This document shows, piece after piece, positions 10,729-22,656 of a DNA stretch of 64,000 bases (position 1 is its first letter; the number at the start of each line of letters is the position of its first letter). The translations under genes were made by a program, and so were the position numbers. The notes below the pieces were generated by a model, which was not told the origin of the DNA, ran no database searches, and saw only the letters and a program-made list of their open reading frames with translations. Source of the DNA: Dechloromonas sp. H13 (GTDB taxonomy: Bacteria > Pseudomonadota > Gammaproteobacteria > Burkholderiales > Rhodocyclaceae); contig NZ_SSXX01000001.1 in the NCBI RefSeq assembly GCF_009469615.1, forward strand, positions 372,001 through 436,000, given 5' to 3'.

Positions 10729-12072
10729 GTGATCCGCAAACTCATCTCCCGCGTCTTCGGCGGCAGGAAGGCCGAAGCCAGCCACCACGAACCGGCGGTC
10801 ATTCCCGTCTCCAGCCACCGCATTACCCGCGACCGCATCAGCAGCGGCAGCCGGCGCGTCTGCGAAACGCTGCAGGACAACGGCCACAAGGCCTACGTCG
10901 TCGGCGGCGCCGTGCGCGACCTGCTGATCGGCGCCGAGCCCAAGGACTTCGACGTCGCCACCGACGCCACGCCGGAAGAAGTGCGCCGCGCCTTCCGCCG
11001 CTCGCGCATCATCGGCCGCCGTTTCCAGATCGTGCACGTGATGATGGGCCAGGAAACCATCGAGGTCACCACCTTCCGCGGCACGCTCGACGCCAACACC
11101 AAGAAGGACGAGCACGGCCGCGTGCTGCACGACAACGTCTTCGGCAGCCAGGCCGAGGACGCCGCGCGGCGCGACTTCACGGCCAACGCGCTGTACTACG
11201 ACCCGACCACCGAGGCGGTGATCGACTACCACCACGGCGTCGGCGATCTCAAGCAAAAAACCCTGCGCATGATCGGCGAGCCGCGCGCCCGCTACCGCGA
11301 AGACCCGGTACGCATGCTGCGCGCCGTGCGCCTGGCGGCCAAGCTCGGGCTCATCATCGACCCGGCGGCGCGCACGCCGATCCGCGAAATGGCCGGCCTG
11401 CTGGAAAACGTGCCGGCCGCCCGCCTGTTCGACGAAATGCTGAAGCTCCTGACCTCGGGGCATTCGGTCAAGTGCATCACGCAGTTGCGCGACGAGGGCC
11501 TGCACCACGGCCTGCTGCCGCTGCTCGACGTCATTCTCGAACAACCGATGGGCGAGAAGTTCGTCATGCTGGCGCTGGCCAACACCGACGACCGCGTGCG
11601 GCGCGGCAAGGGCACCTCGCCCGGCTTCCTGTTCGCCACCCTGCTCTGGCACGAAGTGCTGGCACACTGGGAAAAGCTCAAGGCGCAGGGCGAATCGAAG
11701 ATTCCGGCGCTCTACCAGGCAATGGACACCGTTCTCGACGTGCAGGGCGAGAAGCTCGCCATCACCCGCCGCATCGCCGGCGACATCAAGGACATCTGGG
11801 CCCTGCAGCCGCGCTTCGAGGCACGTGCCGGCAAGCGCCCGTACGGCCTGCTCGAACAGCCGCGCTTCCGCGCCGGCTATGACTTCCTGCTGCTGCGCGC
11901 CGAATCCGGCGAGATCGACATGGAACTGGCCGACTGGTGGACCCGCTTCCAGGAGGCCGACGGCGAGGAACGGGCGCGCATGCTGCTGCCGGAACAGGCC
12001 GGCGACAAGAAGCGCCGCCGCCGGCGCAAAAAACTGGCTTCCGACGGCGTCGACCGCAACAGCCCGGAATGA
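10729..12072 (+). CDS. pcnB: Poly(A) polymerase I
   Basis: 447 aa. The nucleotidyltransferase head domain carries GGAVRDLLIGAEPKDFDVAT, followed by RRDFTANAL and the RYREDPVRMLRAVRLAAKLG segment, as in PcnB and class II CCA enzymes. The long basic tail (KKRRRRRKKL near the C terminus) and the N-terminal basic segment fit PcnB rather than a tRNA nucleotidyltransferase. It adds 3' poly(A) tails that speed RNA decay. The start is a GTG. The stop overlaps folK (TGA inside ATGAAC), as in many beta- and gammaproteobacteria. Confidence 0.93.
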   Translation: MIRKLISRVFGGRKAEASHHEPAVIPVSSHRITRDRISSGSRRVCETLQDNGHKAYVVGGAVRDLLIGAEPKDFDVATDATPEEVRRAFRRSRIIGRRFQIVHVMMGQETIEVTTFRGTLDANTKKDEHGRVLHDNVFGSQAEDAARRDFTANALYYDPTTEAVIDYHHGVGDLKQKTLRMIGEPRARYREDPVRMLRAVRLAAKLGLIIDPAARTPIREMAGLLENVPAARLFDEMLKLLTSGHSVKCITQLRDEGLHHGLLPLLDVILEQPMGEKFVMLALANTDDRVRRGKGTSPGFLFATLLWHEVLAHWEKLKAQGESKIPALYQAMDTVLDVQGEKLAITRRIAGDIKDIWALQPRFEARAGKRPYGLLEQPRFRAGYDFLLLRAESGEIDMELADWWTRFQEADGEERARMLLPEQAGDKKRRRRRKKLASDGVDRNSPE

Positions 12073-12545
12073 ACACCGCCTACGTCGCCCTCGGCGCCAA
12101 TATCGGCGACCCGGCGGCCACCGTGCTCGCCGCCTACGCGGCGCTCGCCAACCTGACGGACAGCCGGGTCATCCACACCTCGTCGCTGTACCGCACGGCG
12201 CCGGTCGGCCTCAAGCACCAGCCCGACTTCATCAACGCCGTCGCCGCCCTGGAAACGGGGCTGGCGCCCGAGGAACTGCTCGACGCGCTGCTCGACCTCG
12301 AAGCCCGCTTCGGGCGCGTGCGCCGCGACCGCAACGGCCCGCGCACCCTCGACCTCGACCTGCTGCTCTACAACGACATCGAGCTCGACCTGCCGCGCCT
12401 GACCCTGCCCCACCCGCGCCTGCACCTGCGCGCCTTCGTGCTGCGCCCGCTGGCGGAAATCGCCCCCGGCCTCGCCATTCCCGGCCGCGGCAGCGTCGCC
12501 GCCTGGCTGCCGGCAGTCGCCAACCAGGGCATCGCCCGCCTATGA
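12069..12545 (+). CDS. folK: 2-amino-4-hydroxy-6-hydroxymethyldihydropteridine pyrophosphokinase
   Basis: The 158-aa HPPK has the opening VALGANIGDP, SSLYRTAPVG, and the signature RDRNGPRTLDLDLLLYND with its Mg-binding Asp pair, then LPHPRLHLRAFVLRPL. It transfers pyrophosphate from ATP to the pterin alcohol in folate synthesis. The ATG at 12069 overlaps the pcnB stop and gives the family N terminus. It overlaps the next gene by 4 nt. Confidence 0.96.
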   Translation: MNTAYVALGANIGDPAATVLAAYAALANLTDSRVIHTSSLYRTAPVGLKHQPDFINAVAALETGLAPEELLDALLDLEARFGRVRRDRNGPRTLDLDLLLYNDIELDLPRLTLPHPRLHLRAFVLRPLAEIAPGLAIPGRGSVAAWLPAVANQGIARL

Positions 12546-12904
12546 ACGTCCTCGGCCTGCACATTCCCGTGCTGTGGCAGACGGTGATCCTGCTGTCGCT
12601 GTCCAACGTCTTCATGACCTTCGCCTGGTACGCCCATCTCAAGAACCTGAACGAGAAGCCGTGGTGGATCGCCGCGCTTATCTCGTGGGGCATCGCGCTG
12701 TTCGAATACCTGATCCAGGTGCCGGCCAACCGCATCGGCCATACCCAGATGGGCCTCGGCCAGCTCAAGATCCTGCAGGAAGTCATCTCGCTGACCGTCT
12801 TCGTACCCTTCGTCGTTTTTTACATGAACCAGCCGCTGAAGCTTGACTATCTGTGGGCGGCCCTGTGTATCCTAGGCGCCGTCTATTTCGTCTTCCGCTC
12901 GTAA
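12542..12904 (+). CDS. DUF486 family four-helix membrane protein
   Basis: A 120-aa protein with four hydrophobic helices. The sequence (LSNVFMTFAWYAHLKN, SWGIALFEYLIQVPANRIG, LGQLKILQEVISL, YLWAALCILGAVYFVFRS) is the conserved DUF486 family pattern, which resembles small EamA/DMT-type transporters. No function is established. The ATG overlaps the folK stop by 4 nt, and panB follows 6 nt after its stop, so it sits in the folate/pantothenate operon. Confidence 0.88.
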   Translation: MNVLGLHIPVLWQTVILLSLSNVFMTFAWYAHLKNLNEKPWWIAALISWGIALFEYLIQVPANRIGHTQMGLGQLKILQEVISLTVFVPFVVFYMNQPLKLDYLWAALCILGAVYFVFRS

Positions 12905-12910
12905 GCCCCC

Positions 12911-14564
<1,654 letters not shown>

Positions 14565-14593
14565 CGCAGCGTGAATATCCATAATTACGCCCG

Positions 14594-14621
14594 TTGACAG
14601 AGGGGCGATTGTCGCTACAAT
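14594..14621 (+). promoter_or_regulatory. Sigma-70 promoter upstream of panD
   Basis: A perfect -35 TTGACA (14594-14599), a 16-nt spacer and a near-consensus -10 TACAAT (14616-14621) lie 34 nt before the panD start, allowing panD to be read separately from panBC. Confidence 0.75.
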
Positions 14622-14654
14622 TCGCTTCCCCCAACCTTCTGGATGAGTGAAACC

Positions 14655-15038
14655 ATGCAGAGAACGATGCTGAAATCCAAGTTGCACCGCGTGACCGCAA
14701 CCCACGCCGACCTGCACTACGAGGGTTCCTGCGCCATCGACGAGGATCTGCTCGACGCGGCCAACATCAAGGAATACGAACAGATCGACATCTGGAACGT
14801 AAACAACGGCGAGCGTTTCACCACCTATGCCATCCGCGCCGAACGCGGATCGGGCGTCATTTCGGTCAACGGCTCGGCGGCCCGCCGGGCGGCGCCGGGC
14901 GACATCCTGATCATCGCCACCTTCGCCGTCTACAACGAGATCGAGCTGGCCAAGTACGAACCGGACCTGATCTACGTCGATTCGCAGAACCGCATCACCC
15001 GCCGCGGCCACAAGATTCCGACCCAGGCCGCCGCCTGA
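14655..15038 (+). CDS. panD: Aspartate 1-decarboxylase proenzyme
   Basis: The ATG at 14655 gives a 127-aa PanD in which the self-cleavage pair Gly24-Ser25 (YEGSCAID) is in the canonical position; an ATG 12 nt upstream would shift it to 28/29. Ser25 becomes the pyruvoyl group. Other conserved parts are [37 protein letters not shown] and YNE. It supplies beta-alanine for panC. It needs PanM/PanZ-type help in enterics; no such gene is seen here. Confidence 0.97.
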   Translation: MQRTMLKSKLHRVTATHADLHYEGSCAIDEDLLDAANIKEYEQIDIWNVNNGERFTTYAIRAERGSGVISVNGSAARRAAPGDILIIATFAVYNEIELAKYEPDLIYVDSQNRITRRGHKIPTQAAA

Positions 15039-15067
15039 ACACCGGTTCGTGACGTACTTCACGGAAG

Positions 15068-15094
15068 ACCCGCTACGGCGGGTTTTCTTTTTTT
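15068..15094 (+). terminator. Rho-independent terminator after panD
   Basis: The stem ACCCGC/GCGGGT closes a TACG tetraloop (15068-15083) and is followed by TTTCTTTTTTT, about 30 nt past the panD stop. Confidence 0.85.
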
Positions 15095-15142
15095 CGTTTT
15101 ATGTACAATGCCCCGAACTACCCCAACCATGGAGACAGGACA

Positions 15143-15652
15143 ATGGGCGTTGTATTCACCAAGACCCAGAAAGGGCATGACGAAATCACCAGCAAGGCCG
15201 GCGGCCTGACCCCGCGCCAGCGGCGCGTGCTGATCTTCATCGACGGCAAGCGTTCCGTCGATGACCTGCGCGGCATGCTGCAGGCCGACGACCTGCAACA
15301 CACGCTCGGCATGCTCGAAGAGGACGGCTACATCGCGGTCGGCTCGGTCGTGACCGCGCAGGGCAAGGTCACCGCGCCGGCCGCCCCGCTACCGTCGGTC
15401 ACCGCCTTCGGCGAGCTGCCGGCGGCGCCGGACCCGCTGCGCATGCAGCAGGCCCGCAATTTCATGGTCAACACCCTGAACACCTTCGTCGGCTCGCTCG
15501 GCGCCAGTTCGCTGATCGAGCGCATCACCGACGCCGAAGGCCATAGCGGCCTGCGCGCCCTCTACGACGAGTGGTACCACGCCATGGTGATGTCGCGCGA
15601 AGGCAAGCGCGAGGCCGAAGCCCTGCGCGGCAAGCTGCTCCAGGTCATCTGA
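15143..15652 (+). CDS. Conserved hypothetical protein, 169 aa
   Basis: I do not recognise a named family. The ATG follows a good ribosome site (GGAGACAGGACA). The N-terminal half reads like a small winged-helix or PilZ/PatA-type segment (GLTPRQRRVLIFIDGKRSVDDLRGML, then LQHTLGMLEEDGYIAVG), a pattern seen in response-linked effector proteins of betaproteobacteria. After a Pro/Ala linker the C-terminal half is amphipathic helix (NFMVNTLNTFVGSLGASSLIERI). No signal peptide or membrane segment. It stands alone behind the panD terminator and converges on the NYN gene. Confidence 0.75.
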   Translation: MGVVFTKTQKGHDEITSKAGGLTPRQRRVLIFIDGKRSVDDLRGMLQADDLQHTLGMLEEDGYIAVGSVVTAQGKVTAPAAPLPSVTAFGELPAAPDPLRMQQARNFMVNTLNTFVGSLGASSLIERITDAEGHSGLRALYDEWYHAMVMSREGKREAEALRGKLLQVI

Positions 15653-15721
15653 CCCGTCGGGTCCGGCGCACCGCCGGCGCCCTTCCGTCTCGTGCCGGGC
15701 CGCGCCCTGCCCGCCATTGCA

Positions 15722-17041
15722 TCAGCCGCCGGCGCCTTCGCCGGCCTTCGGCTTGCGCGCGCGCGGCGCGCGCCGGGCACGCGCCGGCTTTTCCTCGCCA
15801 ACGGCCGCCTCGCCGGCCGGCGGCGTGCTGACCGTCGGCGCCTCGGCAGCGACGGCAACCACCGCGGCACCAGCCTTCTGGCGCGGGCGGCGCGCGGCAC
15901 GGCGCGGCTTTTCCGGCGTGGCCGTCGTTCCGGCCGCTGATTCAGCTGACTCAGGCGCTTCCGCCGGCGCCGGCGCGATCGCCGCCTCGATGCCGACACC
16001 TTCTCCGGCCGCCGCTACCGGCGCATCCGCAGCAACGGTCGGCGCCGCCTCGACCGCGCCCCGCTCCTTGCCGCTGCGCGCCCGGCGGCCGCCGCGGCGG
16101 CGCGCGCTGCCGGGCGCCTCGGGCTCGGAGCCCGAAGCGTCGGTTTTTGCCGTTTCCGGCAGGTCGACCGCAACCGGCTCGGCGACAATCTCGACCGGTG
16201 CTTCCTCGGCCGGCGCGACCGCTTGCGGCGCCGCCCGCATCACGTAGGCACCCGATTTCTCGTCACGCCCGAAGCCGAGCAGGCCGCGGTTGGCGGCTTC
16301 CTCGAGCAGGTTGCCGAAGCTGCGGAAGCCGAAATAGGTTTCGTTGAAGCCGGGATTGCGCCGCTTGATGACCTCCTTGAGCACCGAGGCCCAGATGCGC
16401 TCGTTCTCGCCGCGGTCGGCGATCATGTCGGCGAAGGTCGCCGCCGCCAGCTCGATGGCCTTGGTCTTGCGCTCCTCGGCCTTGGCGCGCCGCGCCGCCT
16501 CCTCTTCCGGCGAACGCCTGCCGTTGTCACGCTCGCGACGCAGGTTGCCGCGCTGCGCCTCACGCTCGCGGACGAGGTCGTCGTAGTAGATGAACTCGTC
16601 GCAGTTGGTGACCAGCAGGTCGGAACACGACTGTTTGACGCCGACGCCGATCACCCGCTTGGCGTTTTCACGCAGCTTGGAAACCAGCGGCGAGAAGTCG
16701 GAATCGCCGGAGATGATGACGAAGGTGTCGACGTGCGCCTTGGTGTAGCAGAGGTCGAGCGCATCGACGACCATGCGGATGTCGGCCGAATTCTTGCCCG
16801 ACTGGCGCACGTGCGGGATTTCGATCAGCTCGAAGTTGGCTTCGTGCATCGCCGCCTTGAAGCCTTTGTAGCGCTCCCAGTCGCAGTAGGCCTTCTTGAC
16901 GACGATGCTGCCCTTGGCCAGCAGGCGTTCGAGCACCGGCTTGATGTCGAACTTTTCGTACTGGGCATCGCGCACGCCGAGGGCGATGTTCTCGAAATCA
17001 CAGAAGAGCGCCATGCTGGCGGTGTCGGCGGGAGCGGCCAT
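15722..17041 (-). CDS. NYN-domain RNase-like protein with OST-HTH/LOTUS domain
   Basis: 439 aa from the ATG at 17041 (upstream in-frame sequence is not conserved-looking; a second ATG nine codons in is possible). The N-terminal NYN/PIN-like domain has acidic residues at CDFENIALGV, SADIRMVVDAL and SGDSDFSPLV, matching the LabA/DUF88 metal-dependent nuclease fold. A LOTUS-like domain at about 210-285 (IWASVLKEVIKRRNPGFNETYFGFRSF) is known to bind RNA. The last 150 residues are low-complexity Ala/Pro/Glu with Arg/Lys blocks (RRRGGRRARSGKE), likely disordered and RNA-binding. Target unknown. Confidence 0.85.
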   Translation of the reverse strand: MAAPADTASMALFCDFENIALGVRDAQYEKFDIKPVLERLLAKGSIVVKKAYCDWERYKGFKAAMHEANFELIEIPHVRQSGKNSADIRMVVDALDLCYTKAHVDTFVIISGDSDFSPLVSKLRENAKRVIGVGVKQSCSDLLVTNCDEFIYYDDLVREREAQRGNLRRERDNGRRSPEEEAARRAKAEERKTKAIELAAATFADMIADRGENERIWASVLKEVIKRRNPGFNETYFGFRSFGNLLEEAANRGLLGFGRDEKSGAYVMRAAPQAVAPAEEAPVEIVAEPVAVDLPETAKTDASGSEPEAPGSARRRGGRRARSGKERGAVEAAPTVAADAPVAAAGEGVGIEAAIAPAPAEAPESAESAAGTTATPEKPRRAARRPRQKAGAAVVAVAAEAPTVSTPPAGEAAVGEEKPARARRAPRARKPKAGEGAGG

Positions 17042-17194
17042 GAATACAGTCCGGAGAGAGGAAGCGCGAAGTATACATGCCGAGCCTGCCCGACCGTGCA
17101 TGCGCCCCCTGAATTGCCGACCAACGATGAAAATGCAACGCCGCAAAAAGGCAAGCCCTCACCTGGAGTGCTTGCCCTGCTCGGCCGCGCCGCC

Positions 17195-17425
17195 TTATTT
17201 CGCAGCGGGCGCCTTGGCCTTGCTGCCGCTTTTGGTCTTGCCTTGTTTCTTGGTCTGCTTCTTGGACTTCTTGGCGGGTTTGCCAGCTTTGCCGCTCTTG
17301 GCAGCACCGGCCTGCTTCGTAGCAGCCGGCTTGGCATGGGTGGACGCTGCCTGCGCGGCGGGTGCGGCAGCCAGCATGGATACGGCAAAAAGGCCGCCAA
17401 TCAGCGAGGCAAGAATTCTGGACAC
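17195..17425 (-). CDS. Small exported Lys/Ala-rich basic protein, 76 aa
   Basis: Starts at a GTG with a strong ribosome site (AGGGAGA). Residues 1-26 form a signal peptide (ILASLIGGLFAVSMLAAAPAAQAA) ending in an AQA-A cleavage site. The mature part is almost only Lys, Ala, Gly, Ser, Thr and Gln (KPAKKSKKQTKKQGKTKSGSK). Similar short basic repeats occur in exported histone-H1-like or acid-shock-like proteins, but I cannot assign a function. It is preceded by the bestrophin gene, which is transcribed in the same direction. Confidence 0.7.
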   Translation of the reverse strand: MSRILASLIGGLFAVSMLAAAPAAQAASTHAKPAATKQAGAAKSGKAGKPAKKSKKQTKKQGKTKSGSKAKAPAAK

Positions 17426-17591
17426 AATGTCTCCCTATCGAAATCGGCACGGTGGTGCCTTGTGATGGGTACAGCCGGGATGGATGGAGCATGCGTCCCG
17501 GCCCCGGCCTTTTCCACGCCGGGGTCACCCGAAGCCGCGGAGTATAGTCAGGGAATGCTGCCGCCTCCCTGACCGGGACGGGTTCGTCAAT

Positions 17592-18512
17592 TCAGGTCAG
17601 CACGTAGTCCCTTACCGCGGGCGGATCGCTGCGCGGCGTTTCGCCGACCAGTTCGCAGACCGAGACCTCGATGGCATGGCACATGGAGGCCAGGGCGAGA
17701 TCGTTGGGTTCGGTACCGAAAGGTTCTTCGATCTGCTCGCCGATCACGTCCAGCGCCAGGAAGGTGTAGGCGACGAAGGTGGCGATCAGCGGCGTCAGCC
17801 AGCCGATCGAGGTACTGAGCCCGACCGGCAGCAGCAGACAATAGACCATCACCGTGCGGTTCATGAGAACACGGTAGGTGTAGGGAATCGGCGTGTTGGC
17901 AATGCGCTCGCAGGCACCGGATGCCTCGGTCAGCAGGTTCAGGTTGCGATCCATGGACTGCAGTTGCAGATCGCTGATCGTACCATGGCGTTGCGCGGTG
18001 GCGAGATCCCTGGACAGGTCGAGCAGGATGGCCGACGGCACGAAGCGGGCAGCCGTCACCCGCCGGAGAACGGCCGCATCGAGACGGCAGGCCAGGTCGG
18101 CTTCGGGCGTGGTGCCCCGCAACTGGTGCTTGAGCGCGTAGGCGAAGGCGGCCAGGGTTCGCGCCACCCGGCGCTGCAGTGCGTCATCGGCCGGCGCGAA
18201 GCTGGCGACCTCCCGGGTCAATGAGCGGGCGGCGATGAGCAGGGCGCCCCACTGCTTGCGCGCCTCCCAGAAACGCTCGTAGCTGACGCTGTTGCGAAAA
18301 CCCAGGAAGATCGCCAGGGCGATACCCATCAGCGTGAACGGTGGAATCGACAGCGCCGATGCGGCGTGTTCGCTCATCCACCAGCCGCGTACCAGAACAC
18401 TGGCTAAGGAAACCGCAAGCACCAGCAACAGGCGGGTGACGATGTAGGGCAACACCGAGCCGCGCCAGACGAACAGCAAGCGGAACCAGTGCAAATGAGG
18501 GCGAACGATCAT
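17592..18512 (-). CDS. Bestrophin-family membrane protein (YneE-like)
   Basis: 306 aa from the ATG at 18512, whose product begins MIVRPHLHWFRLLFVWRGSV like the enteric YneE family. The bestrophin signature GIALAIFLGFRNSVSYERFWEARKQWGAL is present, with two N-terminal and two later hydrophobic helices (ending IGWLTPLIATFVAYTFLALDVIG). Bestrophins form pentameric anion or cation channels in the membrane. A GTG eight codons upstream is also open. The 144 nt before it contain a GC hairpin without a T-run and nothing else clear. Confidence 0.88.
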   Translation of the reverse strand: MIVRPHLHWFRLLFVWRGSVLPYIVTRLLLVLAVSLASVLVRGWWMSEHAASALSIPPFTLMGIALAIFLGFRNSVSYERFWEARKQWGALLIAARSLTREVASFAPADDALQRRVARTLAAFAYALKHQLRGTTPEADLACRLDAAVLRRVTAARFVPSAILLDLSRDLATAQRHGTISDLQLQSMDRNLNLLTEASGACERIANTPIPYTYRVLMNRTVMVYCLLLPVGLSTSIGWLTPLIATFVAYTFLALDVIGEQIEEPFGTEPNDLALASMCHAIEVSVCELVGETPRSDPPAVRDYVLT

Positions 18513-18656
18513 GGCAGCTCTGAAAGGATTGACCACCCCGGATCGGCTGCCATGCGGCCTGCCACGACGCCATCGAGCCGGGGCCCCGGATGATAGCAGC
18601 GCCGCCTCGCGGCGCCTGTGACGACGTGTAATGGCATGCTGAACGCGCCACTTGGG

Positions 18657-19610
18657 CTACCCCGCCAGCGGCGTTTCGGCCTCGGCAACCAGCCATTTCC
18701 GGAATGCCGACACCATTTCCTGATCGGCCATGGCCTGCGGCACGACGAGGAAATACGAATAGGCCGACGGGAGAAAAACGGAGAAAGGAACGACCAGGCG
18801 CCCGGCGGCGACGTCGGCCTCGATCAGCGGCCTCGGCACCAGCGCCACACCCTGCCCTTCGAGCACCGCCTCAAGAACCAGCAGGGTATTCGAGAAACGC
18901 GGTCCGCGTTCGATATCGACCCCGCCGACACCGGCAAGATCGAGCCACTCCCGCCAGATCGGCCCCTTTCCGGCACTCGGCAGCGATTCGTCGTGGAGCA
19001 GGATGTGCCGGCTCAAGTCATCCGGCGAACGCAATGGCATCTCCCCGGACATCAGCCGCGGACTGCAGGCCACAACGAAATAGGGCGTAAGCACTCTTTC
19101 GACGAGGCAACCGGGATATGAACCCGTTCCAAAGCGGATCGCCACCTCGCCCGCTTCGCTACGCGGGTCGATCAATTCGCCTTTCGGAGCCGTTGCGAAT
19201 TGCGGGCCGTCGATGTTTTCCGGCTTGCTGGCAATCCTGATCGCCAACGCCGGCTGCTCCGCAGAGAATCGCGACAGGCGGGGAACCAGCCAGCGCGTCG
19301 CGAACGAAGGCGGCGCACTGACGTTCAGGGCCGGCGCCGTGCCGCGCCGCGTACTTTCGACCGCCGCCGCAAAGCTGTCGAGGCCCTCGCGCACCCTGGG
19401 AAACATTGCCAGACCCGCCTCGCTCAGCTGCAGCAGGTTTTGCCGGCGATGGAAAAGGAGGCAGCCAAGATAGGACTCGAGGGTCTTGATCTGCTGGCTG
19501 ACGGCCGATGGCGTCACGTGCAATTCCTCCGCCGCCTTCCTGAAGCTGAGGTGACGCGCGGCCGCTTCGAAGGTACGAAACGTGGACAGCGGGGGAAGTC
19601 GGTAAGCCAG
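18657..19610 (-). CDS. LysR-family transcriptional regulator (GcvA-like), probable CTG start
   Basis: The HTH reads RLPPLSTFRTFEAAARHLSF-RKAAEELHVTPSAVSQQIKTLE, the full GcvA-type N terminus, then a LysR substrate domain (about 317 aa). No ATG, GTG or TTG precedes this HTH: the only ones in frame before the bulk of the gene fall inside it (the GTG at 19523), and an in-frame TAA lies at about 19650. A CTG at 19610, 8 nt after GAGG, would give the exact family length. It is divergent from a 68-aa gene that it probably regulates. Confidence 0.85.
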   Translation of the reverse strand: MAYRLPPLSTFRTFEAAARHLSFRKAAEELHVTPSAVSQQIKTLESYLGCLLFHRRQNLLQLSEAGLAMFPRVREGLDSFAAAVESTRRGTAPALNVSAPPSFATRWLVPRLSRFSAEQPALAIRIASKPENIDGPQFATAPKGELIDPRSEAGEVAIRFGTGSYPGCLVERVLTPYFVVACSPRLMSGEMPLRSPDDLSRHILLHDESLPSAGKGPIWREWLDLAGVGGVDIERGPRFSNTLLVLEAVLEGQGVALVPRPLIEADVAAGRLVVPFSVFLPSAYSYFLVVPQAMADQEMVSAFRKWLVAEAETPLAG

Positions 19611-19676
19611 GACAGGTACCTCGCAAGCCGGGAAGCCGATTAAGTTTTACTTACGCCAAGGATAACAAATCATGGT

Positions 19677-19705
19677 TTGCTGCACCGCAGCATAGACACT
19701 ATATT
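19677..19705 (+). promoter_or_regulatory. Candidate promoter for the 68-aa gene
   Basis: TTGCTG (19677-19682), 17-nt spacer and TATATT (19700-19705) lie in the region shared with the divergent LysR gene, where LysR regulators normally bind. Confidence 0.45.
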
Positions 19706-19744
19706 GAGGTCGTAAATTCAAATCAAGCAGCGAAGGAGTCAGTC

Positions 19745-19951
19745 ATGTCCATCTACGCATATCTCTGTCGTAGCGCCATGTTCCCCCTCAAAACGCCAAT
19801 CCGGACCCTGGACTACGACGCGGTCTTCAAAGGCGAAGCAAGCCCGCCGCCGGACAAGGAGCAGAGCAGCACCTACCTGCCCGGTCTCAGGCCTGTCGAA
19901 TACGATGTCGATGCGTATTTCAAGGATGTATTTGCCGGCCCGGTATTCTGA
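19745..19951 (+). CDS. Small protein of unknown function, 68 aa
   Basis: A strong ribosome site (GAAGGAG, 7 nt before the ATG) and a plausible promoter support expression. The protein is soluble-looking, with a hydrophobic N-terminal stretch (MSIYAYLCRSAMF), a Pro/Asp-rich middle and a C terminus rich in Asp, Tyr and Phe (EYDVDAYFKDVFAGPVF). I recognise no domain. The divergent LysR gene suggests it is the regulated target; the function is unknown. Confidence 0.65.
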   Translation: MSIYAYLCRSAMFPLKTPIRTLDYDAVFKGEASPPPDKEQSSTYLPGLRPVEYDVDAYFKDVFAGPVF

Positions 19952-20051
19952 CCCCACACCCTGCCGGCCCTGTCCGGCAGGTCTGCACATGTTGCTGGCG
20001 CCCTGGCTTGCGGCCCGGATTGTGAACTTATTCCCCTGACGCCCGACATTT

Positions 20052-20065
20052 TTAGCGAACATCAA
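20052..20065 (+). promoter_or_regulatory. Candidate Dnr/FNR-type half-conserved site upstream of norC
   Basis: TTAGCGAACATCAA is centred about 71 nt before the norC ATG. Its right half ATCAA matches the FNR/Dnr half-site; the left half is degenerate. The same 14-mer with one base changed lies before the Crp/Fnr gene at 26959-26972. Confidence 0.35.
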
Positions 20066-20129
20066 AGCCCCCTGCCCGCCTCGCCGCCTACCATCGGCCG
20101 GCCAAACAATTTCCGAAAGGGGGAAAACA

Positions 20130-21954
<1,825 letters not shown>

Positions 21955-21979
21955 GCAGTTTCCTCCAGGTAGCACTTGG

Positions 21980-22009
21980 GGCGCCGGTCGCAGGACCGGC
22001 GCCTTTTTT
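21980..22009 (+). terminator. Rho-independent terminator after norB
   Basis: Ten-base-pair stem GGCGCCGGTC/GACCGGCGCC with a GCAG loop, then six T residues. It separates norCB from the downstream accessory genes. Confidence 0.92.
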
Positions 22010-22054
22010 CATTTTTGGGCCACATCAAGTTCCGCGGCAAGGCTTGCCGATAAG

Positions 22055-22654
22055 ATGTGCGCCATGACCGCAATCGCTCCAACCGCACCCGAAACACCCG
22101 CCAGAAGGCTGCCCGGCGACCTCGCTATCTGGTTCTTCATCCTCGCCGAGATGCTGGCCTTCGCGGTGTTCTTCTCCGCCTACGCCTTCGCGCGGGCGAC
22201 CCACGTCGCGGAATTCAACCTCTACCAGCAGACCTTGGACCGCAACCTGGGCGCGCTGAACACCGTGCTGCTGATCACCGGCTCGTGGTTCGTCGTCCTC
22301 GCCGTACAGGCCGCGCACCGCGACGACCGCCCGGCGATCCCGCGCAACATCCTGCTCGGCTTCCTGTGCGGCGCCGGCTTCCTGGCGGTCAAGGTCGTCG
22401 AGTATGCCGCCAAGTTCGGCGCCGGCATTTCAATGTCGACCAACACCTTCTACATGTTCTACATCTCGCTGACCTTCTTCCACTTCATGCACGTCATCCT
22501 CGGCATGGTCATCCTCGCCATCCTCTGGGTGCAGGCGAGGAAGGGGGTGTATGGCAGCCACGATGCGCACGGCCTGGAAAGCGGCGCCGCCTACTGGCAC
22601 ATGGTCGACCTGCTGTGGATCGTCCTTTTCCCGCTCGTTTACGTGATGCGCTGA
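22055..22654 (+). CDS. norE: NorE-like haem-copper oxidase subunit III family protein
   Basis: 199 aa with five membrane helices in the subunit III pattern (GDLAIWFFILAEMLAFAVFF, NTVLLITGSWFVVLAVQAA, FFHFMHVILGMVILAIL, GAAYWHMVDLLWIVLFPLVY). NorE proteins support assembly or activity of nitric oxide reductase. The start could be 22055 or the ATG at 22064; I chose 22055 because AAGG lies 10 nt upstream. norF starts 2 nt after its stop. Confidence 0.88.
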   Translation: MCAMTAIAPTAPETPARRLPGDLAIWFFILAEMLAFAVFFSAYAFARATHVAEFNLYQQTLDRNLGALNTVLLITGSWFVVLAVQAAHRDDRPAIPRNILLGFLCGAGFLAVKVVEYAAKFGAGISMSTNTFYMFYISLTFFHFMHVILGMVILAILWVQARKGVYGSHDAHGLESGAAYWHMVDLLWIVLFPLVYVMR

Positions 22655-22656
22655 CC

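Noticed and set aside
9117-10889. Long minus-strand frame opposite the MscS-type channel
   Set aside because: Lacks any recognisable domain; low-complexity Gly/Asp/Val composition from antisense of a GC-rich gene.
18599-18615. GC hairpin GCGCCGC-CTC-GCGGCGC between the bestrophin and LysR genes
   Set aside because: No T-run on either strand, so it is not called a terminator.
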